Shown here one piece after another: positions 1 through 11,156 of a stretch of 64,000 nucleotides of DNA. This DNA is from Eucalyptus grandis (taxonomy: Eukaryota > Streptophyta > Magnoliopsida > Myrtales > Myrtaceae). The stretch spans positions 40,592,112-40,656,111 of the forward strand of contig NC_052613.1 of NCBI RefSeq assembly GCF_016545825.1, in the 5' to 3' direction. A program made the position numbers and the translations under genes. Position 1 is the first letter of the stretch. Each line of letters starts with the position of its first letter. The notes below the pieces were generated by a model. It was not told the origin of the DNA, made no database searches, and was given only the letters and a program-made list of their open reading frames with translations.

Positions 1-221
1 CTTTGGTAACCTCTACCCAAATTGGTGTATTTAGGTTTCCATATCTTTATAGTAATCTCCAACAGTATTTATCTTCATGATAGTGTGTTTTGATTGTGGA
101 TGCATATGAATTTCTCCAAAATTGCAGGACGGAGCTGGTTCCTTTTAGTGATTTCCACATTGCACTGGATAAATCACTGGGGAAACTTGGAAGCCATCCT
201 AAGCAAGTCCTGAAGTTCTAG
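1..221 (+). pseudogene. MECR: MECR copy A: intron 9 and terminal exon only
   Basis: The last exon of mitochondrial trans-2-enoyl-CoA/ACP reductase lies at 128-221, after an intron acceptor ending TGCAG. It reads ETELVPFSDFHIALDKSLGK and ends HPKQVLKF followed by TAG at 219-221. The same exon occurs at 13491-13584 and 42446-42539, where the upstream exons are visible. Positions 1-127 match intron 9 of the 42-kb copy. The rest of this copy lies left of the window, so its integrity cannot be judged. The protein family is the NADPH-dependent reductase of the last step of mitochondrial type II fatty acid synthesis. Confidence 0.8.
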
Positions 222-1632
222 GCTACTGAATATTTAAGGGCAGTGAAAGATAAAAGATTCTGTGTCATATCCTTCAGACAATCAGCTTGTTCTGAAGTTC
301 CCATGCGCTGGATCAACTGGACTCGATAACATTGTATCTTTTCCGTTATTATTATTTTCTTTTTCGTAAGTTATGCATCTTTTCTGTTGAGGTCCTTTTA
401 TTGCTACTTATTTTTAGCATTTTCCAAACTGAATTTGTTTTGCATCATGCCTTCCAATCTAAAACTAATCTTTCTCTGCCAAAACATGATGTCCGTCTGA
501 ATTTGGAGATCCAAACATCGGCCCGCTTGGTATGGGTAGGTCCAGAAAGTTTGAGATTTGCAATTACAATTCTCATATTGATTTAAGAAGGAACATTGGG
601 ATATACTTCCCAAAAATCATGTAATCAAGATGGCATGCATTGAGAAAAAGAGCAAGAAGAACCATAAATTATTCATTTGATCTAACCTAATTCAAATGGG
701 ATAGGAAAACACAAAATGGAAAGATCGAATGTTAGCTTTTTTAAAGAAAACACAGAATGACGATTGTTCAGGATGATTGTTCGGAAAGAAAATTTCTTTC
801 GTCTAGACAATGTCAAGAACAGCACTTCTTTCTCAAGATGGAGGAGTTGGACGAGGATGAGCTATTTTCAAATCAATTTTTAGCCTTGGAAAATTTAGAG
901 AGAATAAAGTGGCTTTTTATTCCCCACATACTGACAAAAGTGGCTTCATTCATGTCATGTTTTGCTAGGCCAAAGTTAGAATTCACGGATCACTAGCAAA
1001 AATGGAAGATTATAAGTAATTGGAAGATTATCCACGCTGACACCTCAAATCACTTAATGAGGTGTTTAATTAATGGTCATGGAATCATGAAAGGAATCCC
1101 AAACTGTAAAATCAAATAGAGGAAAATAATTGGGAAAATGTTCAGGGATCTTATGTGGTTCTTCATTCTGGTTCTATCCCTGGTTTTACGTTATTCGTTT
1201 TGTATAAGTTGATTAGAGACGCATTCCATTTGTTACACGTACAACATATTTGTTATTTTAAGAGATGGGCTTCATTCGGTGAGCATAATTCAACATGGAA
1301 TTCCACTCTGACCCCAACCTAAGAAAAGAATTTTTGAATCAAATTAGTAATTTAGACTTTTTTTGTTTCTCAAAAAATAAATAATTTGATAAATATTTTC
1401 CTAAAATGATCATTCATATCACTTGAAATAATTATTTAATAAAAATATTTTTATTATCATAATAATTTATGTCTAGATATTTTTTGTGGAAGGTAAACAA
1501 ATTTTTAGTTCATTTATTTTTATAAGCAATATAAATAATCATTTTCATGAAATGTATTTTAAATCATTCTCTTAATCAAAGATACACTCCCTTTACATCT
1601 ATGATGTAGTTCCATCTTCACTCTCAATTGTA
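222..1632. other. Duplicated 3' flank of MECR, no gene seen
   Basis: This stretch matches 13585-14600 (divergent) and 42540-43930 (close). The 14.3-kb copy contains the last HAD-hydrolase exon (14269-14307) between a 'cttctttctc'-like motif and 'gatgagc'. Here (~830-860) and at ~43140-43170 the two motifs are joined directly, so that exon has been deleted. Short ORFs in this stretch (332-586, 757-996) are not conserved between copies. I see no gene. Confidence 0.6.
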
Positions 1633-1905
1633 TTAATTAATCATCCGAGCCAAAAGTAAAGCAAAATATCTTTGTGCTCTAGATAGGCAATTATATTCTA
1701 AACAGCTTTTCATCAGCCAACATTTAGTTTTTCTCATGGACCAATGGCATCTGTTTTTATGGTCGTCGTAGTAAAAAACTAGATTGGAAATTAGAACACC
1801 TTTTGAATAGAGGAGATTATGTAAAGCCGAAAGAAGCAACATGGATGGACCACCTTTCTTAGCCGTCGCATCAACAAACAAACGGAGAAAATGATGGAGA
1901 TGCAA
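1633..1905 (-). pseudogene. Possible RNase H-like remnant of a LINE-type element
   Basis: A 90-codon ORF contains LFVDATAKKGG and ends near YFALLLARM. This weakly resembles the first Asp strand (F/N-V-D-A-S/T) and the 'EA..LALLLA' helix of plant RNase H domains at the C terminus of non-LTR retrotransposons. The phrase DHKNRCHWSMRKTK recurs in variant form in - strand ORFs at 4425-4679 and 48760-49158. The copy near 43930-44170 is disrupted. Low confidence: the similarity is short and no catalytic set can be completed. Confidence 0.25.
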
Positions 1906-4900
1906 TTTTATTTTGATGACAGCTTAGCACTGTACTATCGCCGGCCAACGGAAGATGATCGTCTTTTACCGAGACAAAGAATGATTAGATAGCCTCGTTG
2001 ATGACATGGAAGTGACCAAGCGGTACCTCCACAAGTGCATCTCCTTTCGGAAAAGGATGAATTCCCACTATATTCTTTTGTGCCTTGGCCTACAATAAGG
2101 CGCAAGGGAGAGCATTAAATTCCAAAAATAAGCCTATTGACATTTCTCATCATGTCATGCTGTTGTCGTTACACTTAAATAGTAAAAAATAATTGAAACA
2201 CCATGTTAGATGAATTCAAAGAGTTTTAGCTGAAATGTTTTATTGAATTTTCTCTTGTAAGTTTAAGACTACGTTATTTCAGTTAAAATTTTATATCTTG
2301 ATAGGTTTGAAATTTCTGGTATAATAATTTTAAGAAAGATTGTGCAATTATTGAAAATATGACAATTCGATCTCTTGCACTCAACTCAATATAATATATA
2401 TACCGCATTAGACTCATCCAACTCTAATATTAAAAACTAAATTATAGTGTAAAGCTTTGAACTCCATCTCAAGTTCTCATAAAAAAAAAACTAATGATTT
2501 TCTTTCATTGTCCTTAGTAAAATCTTTAAATTATTAACAAGGCTTTGCCAAGTCACATTATTGTAGTATTACAAAATTTGACACCTCTGACAATGGCAAT
2601 CCATATTGTTAGGTCCAAATACATAAAAGAGGGGGTGAAGTGTTTTTTTATACATATAAAAAAATTTATCTTTCTAGAACCAGCACCTTATTTAACTTTT
2701 TTTATATGCAATTAAACTGTTAATTTGCAATAAGAAACTTATAGAGTTTAGGGAAAAAGAAATTACAAAAGCTATTTATAGAGTTTCAATTAGGACATGC
2801 TTTCTCTTCTAGCTCTAGCAGCCCCATCAGATTGAAATTCACTACTTCAGCCAATAGTGCAATTGGCAAGAACTTTGTATTGCGCGGACTTGACTCCTCC
2901 TACGGCTATCTCAGTATCTCACTACAGACAAAATAACTATTAGATCTCTTTCAATAGCTGTTACTCGCACCTTTTGCACGCAGCAAGGTAGACATATTCT
3001 CCCCAAAATTATCAACCACACATCTAAGTGTTTACAAATAATCATTCGCATATTTCGTCTCTTACCTAATCAATTGCATTCTCTCTAAGCACGACCACTT
3101 CTTCCGTGTGTATACAAATGATTTCGGCACCCTTGCTAACTTTTAGGATCAAAACTAAATAGGTTATAATGAAGCAGCAAAGAGATAGATCTCAATAACA
3201 CTCAATGTGTTTCAATTTTTCTTGTTCCAAACATTCGATCACAAGTTATGTTTTACTTGTATTTTGTCCTTATAGGCTTCCAAAAACAACCCTCCTGTTT
3301 CAACCATCTGATTCAAGTCGATCATAGAATGAGTTTCATTTCATCACATGGAAAAGAGACATTTGGAGGGGCTACTTAGAGATCATCAACAAGTGAAAAA
3401 AATCAAAATGATAAGGAGAGTGAGCAGAAGTTGGTAAGTTTATAAATTGACTTATTATAGTGTTTGCAATTTATTTACGATGCTTGTAAAATTTTCAAAG
3501 AGTTGGTTATTCTTTAATTCATTTCAAAGTTGGTAAATTTCTAACGGCATTGATAAGTTATTGATAGGTTATTTGGCAATCAAATTGATGGTCATGCTTT
3601 TCTTTTATCGACTGTACTAGATGTTAATGTTGGTTGGGTCTGCGTGTGTGGGGCCCGGTTAATGTTAATAAATAAAAGAAAAGGTCAAAAAGTCAAAAAT
3701 GCAATAAAGGAAAACAAAGGCGGGCTGCTCATTTAGAGGAGACAGGAAATGGGCTGCGACATCCGGTCTAGAATTGAAGGCCAAATATCGTTGGAGTTGA
3801 CTCAAATTTCAATATGTTGTCATAAGACCGAGACAGATGAGTTGAGATAGGTGAGTCCATCAGTTTCATTTGTCAATCCGTTTTGTTCATTGAACATTTT
3901 TTCTAAATTATCTCAAATTTCTCCGATCGCAATCAGGGTTTCTTACTTCATATATATTAATCCGCTTTTACAATGACGAAATGTCATTAAATTAATGATA
4001 TTGAATCTCTAATATATTACTAAAGAAGAAATTATGTGCATCTTACTATTTTTTGTGATTAGTGAAAGTTTTTGAATCGTCCATAATTTTTTTTGCATTG
4101 AATTTTCCACGTAAACTTGTCGTGTTTGCTTTTGTCTGTTTTTATCATTTTGGCATTATTTTTATTCCTTACGAGATTATATTGCGGGCATATATTGCCT
4201 GTTATTATAGGGGTTGAGTCGATTTTGGTCCATTTAATCTTGGGAAGAAATTGATTTTACATTAGGTTAATATTTGATGAATTGTTGCCAATTCTCTCGA
4301 ACTTTGTATCAATAATTTTGGAAATCCATCAAGGAAGGGAAATTTTCCGCACTTTCCTTTGACTACCCTGCACTCAGTCCTGAAAGCTTGCGTCAGCCGC
4401 ATCTTTGATTTTTTGTATCACCGACTAATAGCATTTGATTTTATGGTCTTCGTCGTCGTGAAAATGATGATTTCTGTCCCAACCGCACTTCCATTCACTC
4501 ACGGAACGCTTGTTGGATATGTCCTTCCTCAGCACTTCATTTCGAGTAGGGATTAATAGTTCCCCCGCACAGATTGGAGTGCGAAGCCCACCCAAAAAAT
4601 CGAATAAAATAGTCCGTTCTATTTTGCCGATATCACTAGCTGACTTAGTCCTAATGACTCTCTTCGGAATATGGGGCAATAACAGAGCAAATCTGTCAAA
4701 CGGTTCTCCACCAAGAGCAGGAACTCTTTTATTATGTATATGCTGGATTGATTGGTCGATTTATGACATTTTGTATATAAATTACGAAAAAATGAAAATA
4801 TTTATAATTCGTTATAATTCAAAAATTTATATATCGATGACCATAAAATGCTCATGTATTATAAGAAGAAATTTGAAAAACCCTCAAACACAAAAGTTAT

Positions 4901-5078
4901 TCATCGCATCGAATCTCCTACATTGTATAGTATAGTAGACGATCTATCACCGTGCATCATTCAAGTTTCATACACAAACATAAACAGAAGCTTCTAAATT
5001 CATAAGCATACAATAAGGTAAGAAAGACTATTGTAATTTCTGTCTCATTTATTGTCTATATTAGACACGCCGCTCCTT
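1906..5078. other. Duplicated non-coding block A, with three empty insertion sites
   Basis: This stretch is collinear with 44197-50144 plus 59778-60345. It holds one ~220-bp unit (1897-2115) of the sequence expanded to 4 x 285 bp at 44197-45336. It also holds the uninserted versions of three target sites: 2273-2288 (SINE at 45546), 3930-3938 (foldback element at 47068) and 4491-4495 (Copia element at 50145). Apart from a weak - strand LINE-like remnant around 4425-4679, I see no gene. Confidence 0.6.
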
Positions 5079-5206
5079 TCAGTGCCCACAGTCTGGGCAT
5101 TTCTACTTGAGAAAAGCTAGTACTCTTCCATGCTTGCACTTCTCACAAATAAATGGGCCATCCATGCCAGCTAATTGCCCCACCGTAGCCATTGCCACCC
5201 CTACTC
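5079..5206 (-). pseudogene. Displaced C-terminal zinc-ribbon-like tail of the collagen-like gene (copy 1)
   Basis: On the - strand, in a different frame from the collagen repeat at 5264-5722, the sequence reads VGVAMATVGQLAG, then PFICEKCKHGRVLAFLK, a TAG stop at 5103-5105, then KCPDCGH and TGA at 5079-5081. The second paralogue (60346-60480) has the same order with VGVATATVGQLAS, CEKCKHRRVLAFFN, a TAA at the same codon, then KCPNCGHW. Two C-x2-C pairs about 15 residues apart fit a zinc ribbon split by a stop codon. The conserved frame suggests it was once the C terminus of the adjacent membrane protein. Its present coding status is uncertain. Confidence 0.5.
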
Positions 5207-5263
5207 TACTACCGTTGTCACCGCCGCCTCCCGCCCTCACCACCGCCGCCATCCTCACGGCCA

Positions 5264-5722
5264 TTAGCACTCCCCCGGCAGCCACCGGCACGCCCCCCTG
5301 CAATCCACCAACGAGCACCGGCACACCCCCGGTGGCCCTTGTAGCCCTTGCGGCCCCTGTGGCCCTTGCGGCCCCTTCTCCCCCGGCGGCCCTGGTGGCC
5401 CCTGCGACCCTGGCGGCCCCTGCGGCCCTCGGGGCCCCGACGGCCCTGGCGGCCCTGATGGCCCCAACGGCCCCAATGGCCCCGGCTTCCCCGGCGACCC
5501 CTGCGGCCCCTCCGGCCCTGGCGGCCCCGGTTTTTTCTTTAGCTTGCAGATGCAGTAGAAAAGGAAACCACAAAGCATGACGGCAACAATGACTAAACAA
5601 ACAATAACCCACGTCGGAGTGTTATTGTCGTCGGACGATATGGAATTTGGATCTATCCATGTTGATGGAGGAGGAAAGTACTGGAAACTCGGATAAGTTT
5701 GTGGATAGTTATTGTTCTCCAT
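5264..5722 (-). CDS. Single-pass membrane protein with collagen-like Gly-X-Y tail (copy 1)
   Basis: Predicted protein of 152 residues starting at [13 protein letters not shown]; the frame is open further upstream to 5863. The start was chosen because MENN is shared with the paralogue. The order is: a short Tyr/Pro-rich N terminus with [12 protein letters not shown]; a Ser/Asp-rich linker; one transmembrane segment, [20 protein letters not shown] (about residues 34-53); a basic stop-transfer KLKKK; then about 22 uninterrupted Gly-X-Y triplets rich in Pro and Gln ([15 protein letters not shown]...). It ends with a Cys-containing stretch that reads like frame-shifted sequence. The repeat DNA is GC-rich and minisatellite-like. 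Function unknown; I do not recognise a characterised family. A foldback element sits about 100 bp upstream of the start. The tail frame at 5079-5206 suggests this copy may be frameshifted. Confidence 0.55.
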   Translation of the reverse strand: MENNNYPQTYPSFQYFPPPSTWIDPNSISSDDNNTPTWVIVCLVIVAVMLCGFLFYCICKLKKKPGPPGPEGPQGSPGKPGPLGPLGPSGPPGPSGPRGPQGPPGSQGPPGPPGEKGPQGPQGPQGLQGPPGVCRCSLVDCRGACRWLPGEC

Positions 5723-5820
5723 CAAGAAAACCCTGTGGAGGTAGTTCAATTCAAGTGATGAACTTACAAACATATTGTAAAGCATAAATTCAAGAGGCAA
5801 TTTACTTTTTAGGAAAAGAC

Positions 5821-6541
5821 CATCAAAACCCCAAACTTTGCTCAAAGTGATAATTTTACCCATAACTTTTTTTTTTTTTTTGTAACGTGAAAAACCCCAA
5901 ACTTTTCAAACGTGACACATTTACCCCATTAAGGGTATTTTTCTTTTTCATTTTTCCATTTTTCTTCTTCTTCCCTCTGCTGGCCATGGTGAAGCTAGCG
6001 AACGGAAGCCAGCATCTGACGAGGGCTACCCTCGCTGATGTCGGGCGAGGGTTGCCCTCACTTGGGCTGACTAGGGTCTCCCTTGCTTGACGCTTGCGAG
6101 GGCCTGGCAAGGGTGCCCTCGCCGGACTCGGGCAAGGGCGCGAGGGAGGCCCTCGCTTGACCTAGCCAAGGGTCGTCCTCGCCTGACGACAAGGAGGGCG
6201 GCCCTAGCCAGCTCAGGCGAGGGTGACCCTCACCCGACGCTAGCGAGGGCAGCCCTCGTTGGATGCCAGCTTCCCTCCACTAGCTCCGCCATGGCCAGCG
6301 GAGGGAAGAGAGAAGAAGAAAACAAAAATATATATTTTTTAAAATGTAAAAAGACCAAAATGCCTTATAGTTTAGAGTAAATGTGTCACATGACAGAAAT
6401 TTAGGGTTTTTTGTGCCACAAAAAAAAGTTTGGGGTAAATGTGTCATGGTTAGCAAAGTTCAAAATTTTTCACGTGACAAAAAAAGTTTGGGTAAATCTG
6501 TCACTTTGGACAAAGTTTGGAGTTTTTCATGGTTTTTTCCC
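5821..6541. mobile_element. Non-autonomous foldback Mutator-like element 1
   Basis: The termini are inverted repeats: AGGAAAAGACCATCAAAACC at the left matches the reverse complement of the right end, GGGAAAAAACCATGAAAAAC, and the match continues through the 'CCAAACTTTG' and 'AAAGTGA' motifs. Inverted similarity resumes further in (5976-6035 against 6236-6310). The flanks are near-repeats of 'acttttt(t)a' (about 5813-5821 and 6542-6550), compatible with an 8-9 bp target duplication in a T run. The paralogous locus at about 61164-61180 is uninserted ('aatttacacttttatc'). The core is GC-rich with many GCGAGGG/CCCTCGC words and no credible transposase. The ORFs inside are composition artefacts. 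Confidence 0.7.
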
Positions 6542-6739
6542 ACTTTTTTATCGTGAGGAATTGATCGTATAATCCGAGCACGAGATCAAAATGATTCAAC
6601 ACGGAATTCAGTGAGAAGTAATATGAGTGGAAGTAGGTGCTTGCACATATACCTTCACAGGAAGGACCGAGCAGACCAGTGAATGATGTTGCTCCAATGT
6701 TTAGGCGACTTGCAAAGAAGTGAGAATTTTCATCTGGTA

Positions 6740-7141
6740 GCCTCCTCGTCCTGATAACTCTCTATTGCCGCCCCCAAACCCCCCTTCTCTCCCTCTTCTT
6801 ATGGGGTGGGTTCGGTAAAGTGTTAAAATCAATGCATCACTCGTCGAGAGTGACTATCGATTGTTGCTTTAAACCCACAACACCCCCCTCTCTCTCCCTC
6901 TTCTTATGGGGTGGGTTAGGTAAATTGTTTTAATCAATGCATCACTCGTCCTGATAACTCTCGATTGTTGCCCCAAACCCACGCCCCCCCTCTCTCCCTC
7001 TTCTTACGAGGTGGGTTAGGTAGAATGTTTTAATCAACGCATCGCTCGTCCTTATAACAATCGATTGTTTTCCCAAACCCACCCCCACTCTCTCCCTCTT
7101 CTTCTGGGGTTGGTTAGGCAAAGTGTTTTAATCAATGCATC
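6740..7141. repeat. Tandem repeat, 4 units of about 100 bp
   Basis: Four imperfect units share 'ctctccctcttcttatgggg', 'tgggttaggtaaa' and 'gttttaatcaatgcatcac'. The word 'aatgcatcac' or its variants starts at 6831, 6936, 7036 and 7134, giving periods of 105, 100 and 98 bp. The paralogous locus at 61380-61560 has only two units, so the array changed length after the duplication. Confidence 0.85.
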
Positions 7142-8783
7142 ACCTCTCTCCTTTGAGGATGTACTATAATGATTGAAGACATCTTGACAAAAAGCTAGGA
7201 AATTTCATTCATGTGACAAGGACCCAAAAATTATCAAAATAATTATAAATCTATTATAATTATGTCAATTTAATTTTAAACATTTTTTTTACCAATTGAG
7301 TATTAAACCTTTTTATATTTTTGTCCATTTAGTTCGTCCGATCAAAATTAACCGGCAAGCACTAACATGAACACGAGGTGTCTTACATGGCCATCAACGC
7401 CGATATGGATAATTTTTAGTAATATTGTAATATTTTTTTTTGATTTTTATTCTTATTTTTCTTTTTATATTTTCTTTCATTTTTTTCCTTTTTTTTTTCT
7501 TTCGTTTTTGTTTTTTCTTCACTCCCTTCTTTCACCGGCTAGTCACCAGCGACCACTGGAAATGAAGCTTCAGAAAGAATGGAGCGCTTCAACTACTGTC
7601 CAGACTCGATCATGTCTTCATGCGTGATGTTCAAGAGCTGGGAATTAGGCCCATTGAAATGATACATGTGTTTGACCATTCACAGTCTAAGGTGGTAAGA
7701 TTTTGGTGAAGGGCCAAGAAAAACAATTAGGTCCGAAATGAGAAATCATTATATGCTCTACAAAATGTGTGACCCGATATCATCTCGATCATTAATCAAT
7801 TAGATTTTGCCATGAGCCCCCGGGATCAATTGTTGAATTGGGTTTCGACATAAGATTTATAGAATATGCAGTAACATTTCGTGCAAAACAGGGTTACAGA
7901 CGTGACTTGAAAAAATAAAATTCACTCTACTATCCAAAATCAAGTCCACAAAAACTTATTTTAGAGCCGAACTGTTTCCGAATGATACTAAAAGACAGCC
8001 CTGTCGCCAGCTAATTAGAACGATAGAATTAAAGATGAAACGTGGGAAAAACAACTTGAAGGCAAAGTCCGTTGTCTCGTCACCGTCGACCACGATCGTG
8101 TGTGTTTAGAATCTTATCCCTCCGACTTTATTTGCCATCACATCGTTTTCTCCCCCCAACTTTTGCACTCTTAGGTCGCAATAATGATTCCAATGCCATA
8201 ACAAAAGACGCTGGATAGACCCGACAAATGCATAAATTCAATCTAGTCGAAAATGGTCAAATTAACATGTTTTATCCATTTTGACTTATTTTCATACAAT
8301 ACAAATCACATTACTCATACTCGACTTAATTAATATCTGACTTGACTCATATTTCTAAAAACACTTCCATATTTAAACTAATTTAAAAAATTTATATCCA
8401 AAATGAAGTGAGAGTAAATAGTGAACTTATTTAATATTCATATTATTTTTAATTTAAGTCATTCATATAATCAAAAAAGTCTTATAACTCATTTTAATAA
8501 GTCTACCATCAGATAAACATGATAACCCGATATTTATGAAAAATTGTCCCAATTATGTCACATCGCATATATATGTAAGAAGGAAGATTGGGACATCTCC
8601 CAAAAATCAAGAGGCAGGCGAAAGATAATCGAGAGAACAAATGGAGTGACAGCAACTCAGCCAAGTGTGTTAATGGAACTTTATATCCGCTCCCAAGCCA
8701 ACGTGATGCACGCAGTTGGCGTCTCCATTAACAGACCAAACAAGTTTCATAATAGCGAGAAAGAGAAATAATCTCACATTGTA
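7142..8783. other. Intergenic; contains a diverged copy of the HAD 5' flank
   Basis: Positions about 7550-7985 match the upstream flank of the HAD gene at about 18500-18640 joined to 19280-19860, and match 61970-62390 closely. The shared words include 'tgatgttcaagagctgggaattag' and 'gtttgaccattcacagtcta'. A T-rich tract lies at 7430-7520. Positions 8000-8640 look unique in the window with no gene visible. From about 8645 the sequence matches HAD intron sequence at 15045. Confidence 0.5.
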
Positions 8784-8857
8784 GAGGAATGTGAGGGCCA
8801 TGGAACCAAGAGTTAGTCGAAACTCCCATGGAAGGATTTGAAGATGACGAATGGAGG

Positions 8858-8919
<62 letters not shown>

Positions 8920-8977
8920 TGTGAGGGCCATGGAACCAAGAGTTAGTCTGGAAGGATTTGAAGATGACGAATGGAGG

Positions 8978-9041
<64 letters not shown>

Positions 9042-9109
9042 TGTGAGGGCCATGGAACCAAGAGTTAGTCTCTCCCATGGAAGGATTTGAAGATGACGAA
9101 TGGAGGGAG

Positions 9110-9181
<72 letters not shown>
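8784..9181. repeat. Three tandem units, each ending in a long (GA)n microsatellite
   Basis: The unit 'gaggaatgtgagggccatgg' ... 'gatttgaagatgacgaatgg' ... (GA)n starts at 8784, 8914 and 9036. The GA runs are about 45-70 bp each. The paralogous HAD intron at about 15205-15304 has a single unit with a short (GA) run. The Ser-Leu and Arg-Glu ORFs read through the array are artefacts of the dinucleotide repeat. Confidence 0.9.
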
Positions 9182-9187
<6 letters not shown>

Positions 9188-9664
9188 GCTTTCTAGGATT
9201 TGAAGATTTATGAAGCTCAGGAATACTGAACGTATTGGGTTCGTGAATGTTTTTTCCTCCCTAGGAATCCCAGTATCACCTCTACCTGAGCAATCCAGTT
9301 CTGCATTAGGAGTATCCGTTAACTAGGCACTTTGATTCTATGATCATAATCCATCCAAAGATGAGCTGCAATGGCATTCCATTTCCTGTTTATTACTCCA
9401 AGGAGAACCAAACAAGGCCTAAGTAATTACATGATGCACTATACCGCTGAATGCTTTCATGGTGGAATCAATGATTTGCAGTCTCAACCATGACTTTCCA
9501 TAGGATCACGTATCTAAAATCTCTAAACCAAAGAAGTGAACATGTTGGAATGCACACGATTCGCTTACTTAGGAACCTACCATCAACTCACCCCAACGTA
9601 CATGCAAGGAGAGATGGGAGAGACAGATAGAGAAATGTCTGGATTTTGTTAAGAGTACGAATAC

Positions 9665-10929
9665 CTACTATGTCCACGGGAAGTTCTGAATGATTATCTT
9701 TTCCCTCGAATACCCCAGTCCTTGTTAATATAGAAAACCAAGGATCTCCTGCCTGAAGGAATTTTCATCAGTAGTGGTGATTGTGTTCATAAATAAAATT
9801 ACTGACATGATACAATACAATTCTCAGTATGAAATATACCCGTCGTGCGCCTCTAATGTCGATTTTGGATTATCTCCTATTATGTATAGTGTTCTGAAAC
9901 AATGAAATCCAGAGTATGTATTATTCTCCACATCTAGGTTGCTTAACAAAGATGGCATAAGATTCCTTAACACGGTCTCAGCATTTCCGTAGACAAATGG
10001 ATTTGGCCTCCCATACGATGTATACGCCAGCGGAATGGGATGTATTCTGTAGAACAGGGACAGGTAAACAATGCATAACACAAGATTGAAGATCAATGCA
10101 TGTCACTTTGCTGCATTGAGGTAAACTTGGCCCACACAAGGATCTTATAGGCCTTTCTTTAATTTTTGTGTGGAGAATATTAGATCAAACTCCATGCCGA
10201 ACTAAACATTGAGAAGTTGAAACCTCACTATCTTTCACTATCTTATCTGTTAAAGGTTGCTTCTAACGCAATCCTGAAAGCTCCTCTACCCAGACGTTCA
10301 ACAGGAAAAGTAGCCTACCTTTGCACTTTGTCAGCTAGTCACCAGCCAGTCGTTAGTTCCACCAAGGCTTCAAAAACTCAAGATTGCAGCTGGCATCACA
10401 AATGGCATAGTTTACTTGGTATTCGAGGTCATTATTTGCAAAAAATAGGTGCGGTTGCTTTCCAGCCTCCCTTCGAGGAAGCCCCCAGTTCTTAATATGT
10501 CGGAGAGCACCTAAACCCAAACTTGAGTATCACATAATTTTTTTTAATACACATAGACAGATAGATAGATGATAACACTCCATTTTATCACTTATTCCAA
10601 ACTAGATGTCAGCACCCACTAGACTTTTTAAAAGATGATGACTAAAGTTGCAAAGCAGTTACTAAACAACCAAACAAAGTGTCATGTCTTTTAATAATCA
10701 GTTCAAAGATTTAGAACTAGCGTGACGAAAAGCCCAATATGGACTCGACAGCTGAATTAGATAATCTAAGAAAGGACAAGATCCTTTAGAGTGGTCACAA
10801 CCTAGATATCTCTGCTCCAGTCAACAGAATCACTGGCTACAAATGCTGCCTAAACTCTCTGCGTTTGCACAGCAATTTTATTCTTTCCTATCAAAGTAGC
10901 TAGTGTACTCATCAATTGACAGAGCGTTT
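9665..10929 (-). pseudogene. HAD-superfamily (CECR5/HDHD5-like) hydrolase, truncated copy B
   Basis: Five exon remnants lie in order on the - strand. 10929-10802 has LSIDEYTSYF, then an internal deletion and stop. 10510-10416 has the LRTGG region, with a 1-nt deletion. 10314-10247 has ATFPVERLGRGALRIALEA; its donor GT is changed to AT. 10046-9840 has GRPNPFVYGNAETVLRNL and ends near GDNPK, where a 1-nt loss shifts the frame before the DIRGAR motif. 9752-9665 has GDPWFSILTRTGVFEGKDN, in frame. The first exons with the DxDGV nucleophile motif and the final exon are absent. It matches 15665-17309 across exons and introns, so it arose by genomic duplication, not retrocopying. Confidence 0.8.
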
Positions 10930-10967
10930 CTGCATAGAAAAGACATGAGCAGAAAAAGGGTCAACTG

Positions 10968-10970
<3 letters not shown>

Positions 10971-11000
<30 letters not shown>
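10971..11000. repeat. (GA)n microsatellite
   Basis: About 15 GA units lie in the intron-like sequence upstream of the truncated HAD copy. The paralogous position near 17140 is only 'gagagaaataaaagagaat', so the repeat expanded in this copy. Confidence 0.8.
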
Positions 11001-11002
<2 letters not shown>

Positions 11003-11156
11003 CAAGTTGTTGGAGTTCTCATTCTGGATGAAACAGTGTTGAACATAGACAACTAAGAAGATTTATGGAGAGGACTTCTCTGTGATTACTCGAGTATTTG
11101 AGAACTTGAGTGATTTTTATTCACTTTGCTTGCTCCTATGTATTACCTAGACATCT

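Noticed and set aside
5107..5580. Ala/Pro-rich + strand ORF over the collagen-like repeat
   Set aside because: Antisense shadow of the GC-rich repeat; the - strand frame has the conserved membrane module and start.
8670..9078. Ser-Leu and Arg-Glu repeat ORFs
   Set aside because: Products of the (GA)n microsatellites, open in every frame.
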